DNA from: Nemertoderma westbladi
Taxonomy: Eukaryota; Xenacoelomorpha; Nemertodermatida; Nemertodermatidae
Reading direction: 5' to 3'
DNA length: 45,939 bases
NCBI GenBank assembly: GCA_032718475.1
Contig: JAUCBJ010008010.1
Location: forward strand, 1-45,939
Part shown: positions 10,849 through 20,670 of the stretch, one piece after another
How positions within the stretch are numbered: position 1 is the first letter of the stretch
Layout: every line of letters starts with the position of its first letter
Translations under genes and position numbers: made by a program
The notes under the pieces: model-generated
Seen by the model: the letters and a program-made list of their open reading frames with translations, nothing else
Told to the model about the DNA's origin: nothing
Database searches by the model: none

Positions 10849-11834
10849 GTTCACCCAGATAGGATCTTGCATGATCGATGTTCTTTTGACCACCTCTTTT
10901 ATATCCTATACATACTGTAGATAGATGATAGACATAGATCTGTAGGTGATGGGGGCCTACTTTACCTGTTTACTAAACATCTAACAATCCTGCAACAATA
11001 TGCAGTTTACCGGTACCCTAAATAACCGGAACTACCGGTCTAGCAGATAATTTCCACCCCCCCTAAAAATTCAACAGCCCGGATAAAATTCCGTAGTGTA
11101 TTTTCACCCCCCGCACGGTTAAAATTCACTAGTGTATTTTAACCGTGGGTGAAACTACTCTGGGTGATTTTTTAGTGAAATTTTACCCCTCTCAGTGTAT
11201 TATTATCCCCCATGATATTTTAAATTTCATTATTAATTGAATTACGATATAAGCCGTCAGTGACTTTCTAGGGTGATATCGATATCTAATACTGTACTGT
11301 ACAATGCTACAGAGATTCGACAATAAATAAATTGAATATTCAGTGCTGTTATCGATGATAGTGAGCTCGATTGGTGTTTGTGTGTTGAATTTTGAAACAT
11401 TATGATCAATTCGGCGAGAAAAACACACAGACATCCAAGTCTAAATGACATGCTGCGCGAAGGGCCTAATTTCATGTAACTCACGTGCTGCGCATGGGTC
11501 GCGAAATGCCAAACTGTGTCATTCATTGGAATATGTTTACCTCAAGTCTCGTCGGGGCATTGAAAATCGAATAATGAGAGAAAATAACACAAAAATTTTT
11601 GGAGGTACACTACACACTACACTACAGTAAGGACAATCTCTTACGACGTTCAGAGTTCAGACATTCTGAAATCCCTGCAATGAAAGACTTATACGGAAAG
11701 GTTTATACTAGTGACTAGTGATGTTGATCGAGCAAACTTACTGTAATCTAATGACACTTTCAAGTCAGTGTTTCCTACTATGATGGAAATGACCCATTTC
11801 CATCACCCCCCCCCCCCCCCCCCCCCCCCCCCGG
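10849..11834. other. Intergenic with a hairpin and a C27 tract
   Basis: A perfect 12-bp stem CACGGTTAAAAT / ATTTTAACCGTG lies at 11114-11125 and 11136-11147 with a 10-nt loop, amid C-rich and G-rich mirrored flanks (about 11055-11205). It is possibly a small foldback element. A run of 27 C occupies 11806-11832. No gene is supported. Confidence 0.5.
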
Positions 11835-13165
11835 CATTACACTATCATCAATAAAATTTGACAGGGTGGAGATAAACAACATCTTAAACAATCTAAAGCC
11901 TGGTAAAGCTTCAGGTCCTGACGATATACAGTACCCCCTTTCTTGCTTCAATATCTGTATGTTTGGATATGTGGGCCTTTAGAGACGCCTTTCCAACAGT
12001 TCCATGATTGCAGCTTCGTACCTACAGTAGTTTATGGCTTCTTGCTCATATTACACCTTTGTTCAAAAATAAGGGTTCTCGTTCAGATTCGGCAAATTTC
12101 AGACCCATTTCGTTAACTTCGATACTTGTCAAAGTAATGGAAAACTCGTCAGAAATGAAATTATGTCATATCTAGTACGAATAAAGGCTATCAGTTCTAA
12201 GCAACATGGATTTCAACAGAAAAAAATCAACCCTCACTCAGTTACTTGAATCATCTTATAAGTGGGTCAGGTTCCGAAATAGTGGTTGCCCAGTAGATAT
12301 TATTTACACCGATTTCCATAGAGCTTTCGACAAGGTTTCACATGAGAAGCTTATCATCAAATAACGGTCATACGGAATTCAGGGTCGATTACTTGCATGG
12401 ATTGAGGCCTTTTTATCTAACCGTAACCAAATGTACAGTTATAAATGGCGCTTTCTCAGCACCGGCTTTGGTATCCAGTGGTGTCCCTCAAGGCAGCGTC
12501 ATTGCGCCGATTTTATTTGTAATATTTACTGTATTAATAATATTATATTCAACATATCCACAAATGGGAAGCTCTATGCGGATGACACCAAACTCTAACA
12601 ATCGATATCCTCCACAAACGACTCGATGCTTCTCCAGGATGATGGGATTCATGGGTGAAACATGCCTCCAACATCTAAGAGAAGCGAAAGATTTAGGAAT
12701 AATAATTTCATCAGATATGAGGTTCAGTGAACATGTGGCGTATGTGACAACCAAAGCACGTAAAACATGTCAGATTTGGCGAAATTTCCGGCATCGTAGT
12801 GGTCAGTCTCAATTTGAGCTGATTAAAATTTACGCACGACCCGTTTTAGAACATAATTATCCTATTTGGTGTCCATACTTAGATAGGGATATAAATATTA
12901 TAGAACAGGTCCAACGAGACTTTATACAAGATACCTGCCTGGTCTATAAGGTTTAAGCTATGCAGATCGCTTAAACCGTCTCAACACCCGATCCTTAGAG
13001 GAACGTCGTATTTTCATTGATCTGATGGAGATGTATAAAATAATTCGTGGTTTCAGTCCTCTAAGTAATCTACCGATATTTCATCGTCTTCCTTCTAGAA
13101 CTCGATCAAACGGATATAAAGTAAACATTCCACATTCCGGATGATTCTAAACGCAATAATTTTTA
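11835..13165 (+). pseudogene. 5'-truncated, frameshifted LINE reverse transcriptase
   Basis: Relic of a non-LTR retrotransposon ORF2 of the Jockey/CR1-like kind. Read across several frames, the conserved RT blocks come in order. They are LKPGKASGPDDI (about 11895), KNKGSRSDSANFRPISL (about 12065), HGFQ followed by a TQLLES block (about 12210), IIYTDFHRAFDKVSHEKL (about 12300), GVPQGSVIAPILF (about 12480), YADDTKL (about 12575), KDLGIIISSDMRFSEHV (about 12690) and the thumb/tail VLEHNYPIWCP (about 12845). GVPQGS and YADD lie in different frames, and the segment after YADDTKL is shortened, so the copy is dead. No endonuclease precedes it. It starts directly after the C27 tract. Confidence 0.9.
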
Positions 13166-13414
13166 TTGTCCGTTTTTATCCTTTTTTTGTCATTTTTTTT
13201 TTATTTTTTATGTCATCCAAAAGTCTAATATTATTCTGTATTTTAGTACCGGTACCGGCACTGGTACTGCTATAGGCCTACTGTGTAGCCTACCATTTAA
13301 ATACGGTAATGGTAGGCCTACTGGCCTACCGGTTGTGCTAATAAATTTTAAATAATTGATAGGAGAATAATATCTTTCACATAATTTAGGCCTGTAATAT
13401 TTTTATAATCAATA
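13166..13414. other. 5' flank of the interrupted host ORF
   Basis: T-rich, with several ACCGGTACCGG and AGGCCTA words. An in-frame TAA lies 9 nt before the ATG at 13415, so that ATG is the first possible start of its frame. Confidence 0.4.
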
Positions 13415-13500
13415 ATGGATCATGACTACTGTCTGAATAGTGTTACGGATAGCGGCACCACTACTTCCAACAGCACAGATCAGTTCATAAACTCATCCGT
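13415..13500 (+). pseudogene. Host ORF, 5' part, cut by the retrotransposon
   Basis: Starts at ATG 13415 with an upstream in-frame stop, and is rich in Ser, Thr and Asn. The reading frame runs to the target-site duplication at 13496-13500, where the BEL/Pao element begins. The same frame resumes at 29643, beyond the element. Ignoring the insertion and one TCCGT copy gives an uninterrupted ORF of 99 codons. Whether it is a true exon is inferred from this continuity. No homolog was recognised. Confidence 0.5.
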
Positions 13501-14039
13501 TGTGACGGGATCCAGGAGGGATCCCGATTTATCCGATGTGGTATTTAGTCCACGCGTCCCCGCCGTGTATGAGAGTGAAATAAAGATAACTGAGTTCTGA
13601 AGTTCGGTGTATAATAATAGGTTATAGGATATAGATATATTGTGAATTATACGGTAGGCGGGATACGGTAACTAAAGTCCCGTGATCCCCTAACTAAACT
13701 AACTGGCTGTACCCTACGCTAGCACTGCTGCACTGAGATAACTGAATCACTGATTAATAGGTTATTGGTTATATTGCACGGTGGCCTTACTGCTACTCAA
13801 TCGATGCCATTCCCCCCTCTGATTGGTTAATACCCTTGTTGGCGCCCCGTGGAGTATTCCCGTTCACTCCACCTGTTCTCTCTGGGATTAGGGGTTTGGC
13901 CCCTGACCCTCTATTGTGTGCTTCCTTCCCACTCTTATTGGGATGGCACGAGTTGGTTAATTGCCCAATCTCGTGGCTCCCAATATTGCTTATCGGCTAA
14001 TAACTTTATGGGGTGTTGGCGGGATTGAATAAGCTAACA
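13501..14039 (-). repeat. 3' LTR of the BEL/Pao element
   Basis: 539 bp. On the element's sense strand it starts TGTTAGC and ends CGTCACA. It differs from the other LTR only around 13880-13890 (two substitutions and one indel seen by eye). A GGGATCC...GGATCCC inverted pair lies near the 3' terminus. A TATAATT-like word on the - strand near 13650 might be a core promoter element. Confidence 0.93.
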
Positions 14040-14048
14040 CTCCCCCCC
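14040..14048 (-). promoter_or_regulatory. Polypurine tract
   Basis: On the element's sense strand a short purine run (GGGGGGGAG type) directly abuts the 3' LTR start TGTTAGC. This is the expected position of the plus-strand primer for reverse transcription. Confidence 0.7.
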
Positions 14049-14077
14049 ATGCTATCTTCCCGGTAAGAAGATAGCAT
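14049..14077. other. Perfect 11-bp hairpin next to the polypurine tract
   Basis: ATGCTATCTTC (14049-14059), loop CCGGTAA, then GAAGATAGCAT (14067-14077). The stem is perfect and immediately precedes the polypurine tract in transcript order. It could be an RNA structure acting on 3'-end formation, packaging or primer protection. That role is inference. Confidence 0.6.
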
Positions 14078-14747
14078 CAACCAAAAAAGTGCGCTACAAT
14101 CCCGCTGGATCCCGATCTAGTATCGGGTGTGGGGTGGAATTCTTTTCTCTTGGAGCCGGCTTTCCAGGCCGCCCCCTATGGGTATGATAACGCTACCCTG
14201 TGTGCCTGGCGTCTCATGTCGGGCCGATCGCGCTCACCTCTTCACGCGATTTTTGTTTCCCCAACACTTTCGCCCTACCTCCCCTCTACTCTCACCCTAA
14301 CTCTCTCATACCCCCGGACCTCCTCGTCCCTCACTCAGCCTCTTATTCTCCCCCCCCCACACTAGAATTGCGCTCGCACTCTCTCCGCACTTCACACTCT
14401 TATTCCGATTCTCAACTCCACTTTGACTGTTTTATCTCTCCTGACGAACCTCCCCCCCCTCTCGTGCCGCCGCACTCAAGAAGCGTGAAATTGTCAGTTG
14501 TCTCGTCCATAGTGCCATAGTCAATTGTCCCCCAGTCCCAGTAGCTAATTGAGAAAGGTTGTATGACTATAGTACTTACTCCAAACGTATGTATTTTACT
14601 GCTAATCACTACGTACGTACATACGAATTGCACTTATATGGTTATTTGCATTAATTAAATTTATACTTAATAGTTCGTACGTTACATGCGGCGCCTTCCA
14701 GGCGCACCACTTCCCAGTCTCAGTCTCATTCCCTCGTCTCCGGGAAC
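14078..14747 (-). other. Non-coding 3' region of the element
   Basis: About 670 bp between the extra ORF and the hairpin. It is C/T-rich on the + strand (hence purine-rich in the transcript) with several short C runs. Open frames here are low-complexity shadows. Confidence 0.5.
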
Positions 14748-17282
14748 TTATCTGTTCCTCCTCACATCCTCTTCCCTGGCCCGTTTCTTGGTTATCACCG
14801 CTCCTCTGGCATCATCCGCTTTCTGCTTCCGGACCTTCGCTGCCACTTCCTTGCTGATCCCGGTCGTCGGCTCCTTGGGCGCTGGTGTTATTAAAGCCCG
14901 ATACCGCTTCGCCGGTGGCCCCTCAGAATGGCCTGGTTGTCTCCCTCGTGTGGCATCCCATAGGATCATTTTCATTGCCTTTGGTACGTGTTCCGCCAAG
15001 AAATCCCTAAACTCCCTCCGGTTCTCTGGTGTCCACCTGTCCAGGTACCGTTGCGTGTTCATAACTCCGGCGAACGATGCCGCCGTAGCTACCTCTTGAT
15101 AGGTAAACGGTAACCTTCGCTTTATGATTTCCATGTGGGTCTCCTGGTTTATGAGGAAGAAACCCCACTTGAACTCTTGGGCCTTCATGCGCTGGCGCGT
15201 CATGGCCCCGACGTCGGCCCACTCCTCGAACCTCGTGAACTTCTCCTCGTCGCTCATCCAGTCGCACTCGCGTCCGTAGTGTCCCCGAAAGTGGCACTTT
15301 GGACATCGGTTATGCAACCGTGGACACGCCCCCATCCTGTGACTTGGTTCTCTGCAGTAGAGACAAAAGGTTCCCCGTTGGAACCGGTATAGGCAGCTGC
15401 TTTCCCGATGGGTCTGTCTCCCACAGTAGTCGCAGCCGAGTACCAATGTCTCGCGTCCCACCTCGTCCTTCGTCCCAAGCGATCTCCGCGGTCTATGGAG
15501 TCGCTGGTAGGCAAACTTCTCCACGTTGCTCTCCCTGTTTACGTCTATCTCTCCGCCCCTTTCGGGCATCGTCTCCCCGAATACTATCCGTGGTGCCGTT
15601 CCCGGTTGCTCGCCCAACCTGATGGTGCTCCCCGCGAAATCCATCGCCGGCCCCTCGTGCACCCAGGTCCGCTTGCCGGATCTGTTCCAGAAGGCCCTCG
15701 CCCCACTGGCCGTCACCACCCTTCCGCCAACCCAGTCTGTGTCCGAGTGGCCTATCCTTTCGATGGGCGGCATCTCTCCGAACTCGTCGTCGTCGTCCTC
15801 CTCTTCCGGTAGTGTCTCCAATCCCGGTATCCCGATGGATCCACTATGTCCCTTCCCGCCTTGGCTCTCGCCCGTAGCTCTCCATCCCTCTAGCTCCCTT
15901 AACTTCCTTGGCGGTTGGTCGCCCTCGGCGCCCGCTGGCATGGGCATCGTTTGCAACCCCGACGTCGACTGTTTCGGCGATCCCACCGTCCATCCCAATT
16001 CTCGCCCTAGAGACTCCCCCGAACTCCCTGACGAAGTCCAATGAAGCTCGTCTAGGCCCGCCTGTTCCTCGAAGCCGTAGCTCTGTGCCCTGGCCTCCTC
16101 TTCCCTTTCCTCTGCTTCTATCCTCTCCCGTCTAGCGACTTCTTCCAGTCGCTTTGCTTCTCGTCTGTCCATCTCTAGCTGCTCCCATCTCTGATACGGT
16201 GTATCTGTCTCCCCATCTACCAGATGTCGGCTGTTGTAGTACACCGACTCGCCCTTCAGCCCCGGGTGGTCTACCAGACCGTCAAAGGCCGTCTTAAAGG
16301 CTCTCCTGTAGCTTAGGGGTGATCCCGATAACAGAAATGCCCCTGGTTCCCTTTCGATAACTACGGTCATGAATAAGTTAAGCAGACTTATCATCATCCA
16401 GTCCTCCTGCAGGATATATCGCTTCTGATATACCTTTATCGCTCCTCTGCGAAACTGATATACCTCCTGCTTTCCCGGTCTCGCTCCCCACTTCAGCGAG
16501 TTCGCTAGTTCTGCTCCGTATTCTTCCCTAAACTTCCCCCAATCCATTGGTTTGTGGCATACGAGCCCCAATAATTGGCCCATCGCCACCGCCCCGCATT
16601 GGCCTGAGTTCTCGACCACCCCCAATCCATCCGGTGCCGTCATAGCCATAAAGACTTTCTGCATATCCAGGAGGTTGGTGGCGTCCGGACCGATGATCCT
16701 CTCCGCGTCCTCGCGAATCGCCGATCCCACTTTCGTCGTCGACTTCTCTCTTACTAAGACTTGTACCGCTTTCGGCAGTCGGTCTAATTTCGGCCCGTCC
16801 TTCTTCCCATACGTCCCTAGGTCGAATAAGAAGATGTCCCCATTCGGCGCGGCCAAATGTAGGAGTATGGTCCTGGCCGACCCTGCCGTTCCTCGTCTTG
16901 AACCCGCTTCGTCCTCCACGGTTCCCTCGTCATCTAGGATCATGTATCCTCCTCTGTTGACGGACTCTATGAATCTTTTCCAGTCCTTCCTCGGCGATTC
17001 CCTCGGATACTTCGGAATCCCGAACTTCGCTTCGTCTCCTTTCACCACGTAGTGGAAGTGTTGGAAGATCGCGTTGTCCAGCGACGGCGTCCCGTAGGTC
17101 CCGACCAACCGCTGTTCGTGCGCCTCCCGGAAGTGATCCTGCAGCGCTCGTGCCGCGTGACCCCTTTCCAACCTCTCGTAGTATCCTCTCGTCTTCTCCT
17201 CCGGGTGTCTTTCGGTGAAATCCACCAATATTTCTTTTCCTCCTGACTCCGCCTTTCTCTTCCTGATCAGCTTACTCGCCAT
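14748..17282 (-). CDS. Extra retrotransposon ORF: exonuclease-like domain plus three zinc knuckles
   Basis: 844 aa from the ATG at 17282 (MASKLIRK) to TAA at 14748-14750. It sits where env would be. Residues ~110-310 resemble a DEDD 3'-5' exonuclease of the RNase D/EXD/WRN type. They show a beta-strand with LDDEG (compare the family's D-x-E), a hydrophobic strand then NGDIFLFDL, TTKVGSAIREDAERI (compare the KVGxxxxxD block), LLDMQKVF, LLGLVCHKP, and a late Tyr/Asp helix YILQEDWMM. Residues ~360-395 form a charged Glu/Arg helix. Residues ~400-560 are acidic and disordered-looking. At ~615-675 there are three perfect CX2CX4HX4C knuckles. A basic tail with NLS-like KKRAREEDVRR ends it. Possible roles are nucleic-acid binding, proofreading or trimming, or a second nucleocapsid. 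The fold call is by pattern only, and the frame is intact. Confidence 0.55.
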   Translation of the reverse strand: MASKLIRKRKAESGGKEILVDFTERHPEEKTRGYYERLERGHAARALQDHFREAHEQRLVGTYGTPSLDNAIFQHFHYVVKGDEAKFGIPKYPRESPRKDWKRFIESVNRGGYMILDDEGTVEDEAGSRRGTAGSARTILLHLAAPNGDIFLFDLGTYGKKDGPKLDRLPKAVQVLVREKSTTKVGSAIREDAERIIGPDATNLLDMQKVFMAMTAPDGLGVVENSGQCGAVAMGQLLGLVCHKPMDWGKFREEYGAELANSLKWGARPGKQEVYQFRRGAIKVYQKRYILQEDWMMISLLNLFMTVVIEREPGAFLLSGSPLSYRRAFKTAFDGLVDHPGLKGESVYYNSRHLVDGETDTPYQRWEQLEMDRREAKRLEEVARRERIEAEEREEEARAQSYGFEEQAGLDELHWTSSGSSGESLGRELGWTVGSPKQSTSGLQTMPMPAGAEGDQPPRKLRELEGWRATGESQGGKGHSGSIGIPGLETLPEEEDDDDEFGEMPPIERIGHSDTDWVGGRVVTASGARAFWNRSGKRTWVHEGPAMDFAGSTIRLGEQPGTAPRIVFGETMPERGGEIDVNRESNVEKFAYQRLHRPRRSLGTKDEVGRETLVLGCDYCGRQTHRESSCLYRFQRGTFCLYCREPSHRMGACPRLHNRCPKCHFRGHYGRECDWMSDEEKFTRFEEWADVGAMTRQRMKAQEFKWGFFLINQETHMEIIKRRLPFTYQEVATAASFAGVMNTQRYLDRWTPENRREFRDFLAEHVPKAMKMILWDATRGRQPGHSEGPPAKRYRALITPAPKEPTTGISKEVAAKVRKQKADDARGAVITKKRAREEDVRRNR

Positions 17283-17785
17283 TCCGAACACTACACTCGC
17301 TCACCTGTAGGGTGGTGCCTTACCAAGGCGCAATACAGATGAGTGATGTATTAAGATGTTTCGTACAGTTCGATAATGGCCTACTTTTCTACTTAACTGC
17401 GCCTTTCAAGCTTAATTTAATCTAATTAATTTCGGAGCTAGTAAATCAGCCTAATTTACAATTTCCGTCCGTTACTTTTATTATGTTCTAGAACGACTTT
17501 CTTTGTGTTACCACTATTTTCCGATTTTTAGCCCTATTCTATTTATTTATTTATTTGCTTTGATTCTACTGTCCTACTACTTACTACTGCCTATGGATTT
17601 ATTCTATTCTCTCTCTGATCCATATTCTGGCCTACTCAGTGGGCCTATGCAGTACAGCAGTATGCGTCGTGTGGCCACACGATTTATCCAGCTGCACTCA
17701 TATGCCCCCCTCTCGCTACTAACTCTACTTACTGCTAACTAATATCTATATCCTATTTACCCCTTTTACCTCTTACTCTCTCTCT
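17283..17785 (-). other. Leader of the extra ORF
   Basis: Sense-strand leader directly upstream of the extra ORF. About 20-30 nt before the ATG the transcript reads CTACAGGTGAG, which contains an acceptor-like CTACAG followed at once by a donor-like GTGAG. A spliced or subgenomic mRNA, as for env genes, is therefore conceivable. The same sequence recurs in the second copy about 2.3 kb away. Confidence 0.35.
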
Positions 17786-18275
17786 AACTAATGGTACTAC
17801 GTACCCTCTAACTCTAACTCTAACTAGGTACTACGTACCTACTAACTCTAACTCTATCGGTACTACCTACCCTCTAACTCTAACTCTAACTAGGTATTAC
17901 GTACCCTCTAACTCTAACTCTAACTAGGTACTACGTACCTACTAACTCTCTAACTATCGGTACTACCTACCCTCTAACTCTAACTCTAACTAGGTATTAC
18001 GTACCCTCTAACTCTAACTATCGGTACTACGTACCCTCTAACTCTCTAACTCTAGGTACTACGTACCTACTAACTCTAACTATCGGTACTACGTACCCTC
18101 TAACTCTCTAACTCTAGGTACTACGTACCTACTAACTCTCTAACTATCGGTACTACGTACCCTCTAACTCTCTAACTCTAGGTACTACGTACCTACTAAC
18201 TAACTAACTCTAGGTACTACGTACCTACTGACTAACTAACTCTAGGTACTACGTACCTACTAATTAACTAACTTT
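17786..18275. repeat. GGTACTACGTACC minisatellite, left copy
   Basis: About 15 units of roughly 32 bp, each with GGTACTACGTACC (arms GGTAC/GTACC, so hairpin-prone) and a variable CTAACT-rich filler. It lies in the non-coding spacer between pol and the extra ORF. Confidence 0.85.
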
Positions 18276-18371
18276 TATTTTTATTTTTATTTTATTTTAT
18301 TTGTGTGGGAAGGGCGTCTCGCCCTCAATCCCACCCCCCTCAGTCCAAAACTTGGACGACTAAACCTCACA
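18276..18371 (-). other. Spacer just after the integrase stop, left copy
   Basis: T/A-rich (TTTTATTT-type) run followed by a GGGCGTCTCGCCC inverted word. Non-coding. Confidence 0.4.
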
Positions 18372-19316
18372 CTAACTCTGCTTTAAGGTGCTCCTTCTAG
18401 AAGACAGCATTTGCCTACCGCTCTCCTGTAGGTTTTTCTGTCCTTCGCACCTATCTTTCCACCTATCCGCACTTCTACCGATCGGACTCTTCCGTCCTCG
18501 TCGGAGTAGGTGCCTACAACTCTCGCCAACCGCCACTGGTTGTTGATGATAGTATATGATCCCCTCGCACTTCGCAAGTACTGTCCGTAAGACGTCTTCA
18601 GTGACCATGTGGGTGTTCATCAGCTTCGTCATTAGACGTTTTGAACTGCCCACGAGTCTCTCGACGCATCCTAATGTATGTGGTGCATACGGCGTCCTTC
18701 TCTCCCACTTCACTTGTCGTCTTCTCATGGCCGCCCTGACTTCTTCTCCCTCCAAGATGTCTAAGGCCTCTGCCATCTCACTCTCTGCGCCCACAAAGTT
18801 GGTGCCGTTGTCGCTATATATCACTGCGATCGTCCCACCCTTGCGGTCCCTAAACCTCTCTAAGGCGTTAATGAACGCTGATGCGGTTGCATCTTGGGCG
18901 AGTTCTATCCCCACCGCCCGCGTATTGTTGCATACGAAGATAATGCCGTAACGTTTCTCCGTGTGTCGCATCACTTTGATCTTTATCGGCCCGAACATGT
19001 CCACACCGCAATGCGTAAATGGCGGGTCGTGCTGTCTTACCCTACTCGCCGGTAGTGGCGCCATCTCCTGTACGGCTCGCTCCTTCTTCGCTCGTCGGCA
19101 GGTCTGGCACTGCCCCACTACCGCTTTCACCTTTTTCCTTAATTGTTTGACCCAATAGGTCCTTCTCATCTCTGTGAGGGTTCGGTTGGTGCCCCCATGC
19201 AGTATCGATTTGTGGGAGTCCCATATGATCTGGTGGACTATAGGCGATCCTGTGGGAATGATGATGGGTTTCGGTGGCACGACTATACTGTTGTTATATC
19301 CCACCCTAGAATTCAT
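18372..19316 (-). pseudogene. Duplicated integrase C-terminal half
   Basis: A 314-codon open frame identical to the end of the Pol ORF (zinc-binding HHCC region, catalytic core and frame-shifted tail). It lacks protease, RT and RNase H because it is the product of the 2.3-kb duplication. It has no independent function that I can support. Confidence 0.85.
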
Positions 19317-19581
19317 TACTTCGCTTCGCTTCGTCTCCTTTCACCACGTAGTGGAAGTGTTGGAAGATCGCGTTGTCCAGCGACGGCGTCCCGTAGGTCC
19401 CGACCAACCGCTGTTCGTGCGCCTCCCGGAAGTGATCCTGCAGCGCTCGTGCCGCGTGACCCCTTTCCAACCTCTCGTAGTATCCTCTCGTCTTCTCCTC
19501 CGGGTGTCTTTCGGTGAAATCCACCAATATTTCTTTTCCTCCTGACTCCGCCTTTCTCTTCCTGATCAGCTTACTCGCCAT
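19306..19581 (-). pseudogene. Duplicated N-terminal stub of the extra ORF
   Basis: Starts at the duplicated ATG (19581) and keeps about 86 codons identical to the start of the 844-aa ORF. It then crosses the duplication junction at 19320-19324 and stops within a few codons. It ends before the exonuclease-like region. Confidence 0.85.
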
Positions 19582-20084
19582 TCCGAACACTACACTCGCT
19601 CACCTGTAGGGTGGTGCCTTACCAAGGCGCAATACAGATGAGTGATGTATTAAGATGTTTCGTACAGTTCGATAATGGCCTACTTTTCTACTTAACTGCG
19701 CCTTTCAAGCTTAATTTAATCTAATTAATTTCGGAGCTAGTAAATCAGCCTAATTTACAATTTCCGTCCGTTACTTTTATTATGTTCTAGAACGACTTTC
19801 TTTGTGTTACCACTATTTTCCGATTTTTAGCCCTATTCTATTTATTTATTTATTTGCTTTGATTCTACTGTCCTACTACTTACTACTGCCTATGGATTTA
19901 TTCTATTCTCTCTCTGATCCATATTCTGGCCTACTCAGTGGGCCTATGCAGTACAGCAGTATGCGTCGTGTGGCCACACGATTTATCCAGCTGCACTCAT
20001 ATGCCCCCCTCTCGCTACTAACTCTACTTACTGCTAACTAATATCTATATCCTATTTACCCCTTTTACCTCTTACTCTCTCTCT

Positions 20085-20574
20085 AACTAATGGTACTACG
20101 TACCCTCTAACTCTAACTCTAACTAGGTACTACGTACCTACTAACTCTAACTCTATCGGTACTACCTACCCTCTAACTCTAACTCTAACTAGGTATTACG
20201 TACCCTCTAACTCTAACTCTAACTAGGTACTACGTACCTACTAACTCTCTAACTATCGGTACTACCTACCCTCTAACTCTAACTCTAACTAGGTATTACG
20301 TACCCTCTAACTCTAACTATCGGTACTACGTACCCTCTAACTCTCTAACTCTAGGTACTACGTACCTACTAACTCTAACTATCGGTACTACGTACCCTCT
20401 AACTCTCTAACTCTAGGTACTACGTACCTACTAACTCTCTAACTATCGGTACTACGTACCCTCTAACTCTCTAACTCTAGGTACTACGTACCTACTAACT
20501 AACTAACTCTAGGTACTACGTACCTACTGACTAACTAACTCTAGGTACTACGTACCTACTAACTAACTAACTTT
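20085..20574. repeat. GGTACTACGTACC minisatellite, right copy
   Basis: Same array as 17786-18275, carried by the 2.3-kb duplication. Unit order and variants are preserved, which shows that the array is older than the duplication. Confidence 0.85.
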
Positions 20575-20670
20575 TATTTTTATTTTTATTTTATTTTATT
20601 TGTGTGGGAAGGGCGTCTCGCCCTCAATCCCACCCCCCTCAGTCCAAAACTTGGACGACTAAACCTCACA

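Larger units (their letters stand above)
17025..19320. repeat. Tandem duplication inside the element, left copy
   Basis: 2296 bp repeated at 19324-21619 with a constant offset of 2299 and three bases (TCG) between copies. It covers the first ~86 codons of the extra ORF, the spacer minisatellite and the integrase end. The only difference I saw is TAATTAAC near 18260 versus TAACTAAC near 20559. Junction microhomology is short (ACT, TTCGC). It could be a recent replication-slippage event or an assembly artefact. Confidence 0.9.

Noticed and set aside
15408-16044. Pro/Ser-rich plus-strand frames over the extra ORF
   Set aside because: Antisense shadows of the 844-aa ORF. They have no start context or domain.
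14748-17282. Reading the extra ORF as an env gene
   Set aside because: Despite its env-like position there is no signal peptide, no transmembrane segment and no Cys-rich ectodomain. It has zinc knuckles and a basic tail instead.
17786-18275. CTAACT-rich repeat as a telomere-like sequence
   Set aside because: The unit is about 32 bp with a fixed GGTACTACGTACC core and lies inside the retrotransposon. It is not a simple telomeric repeat.
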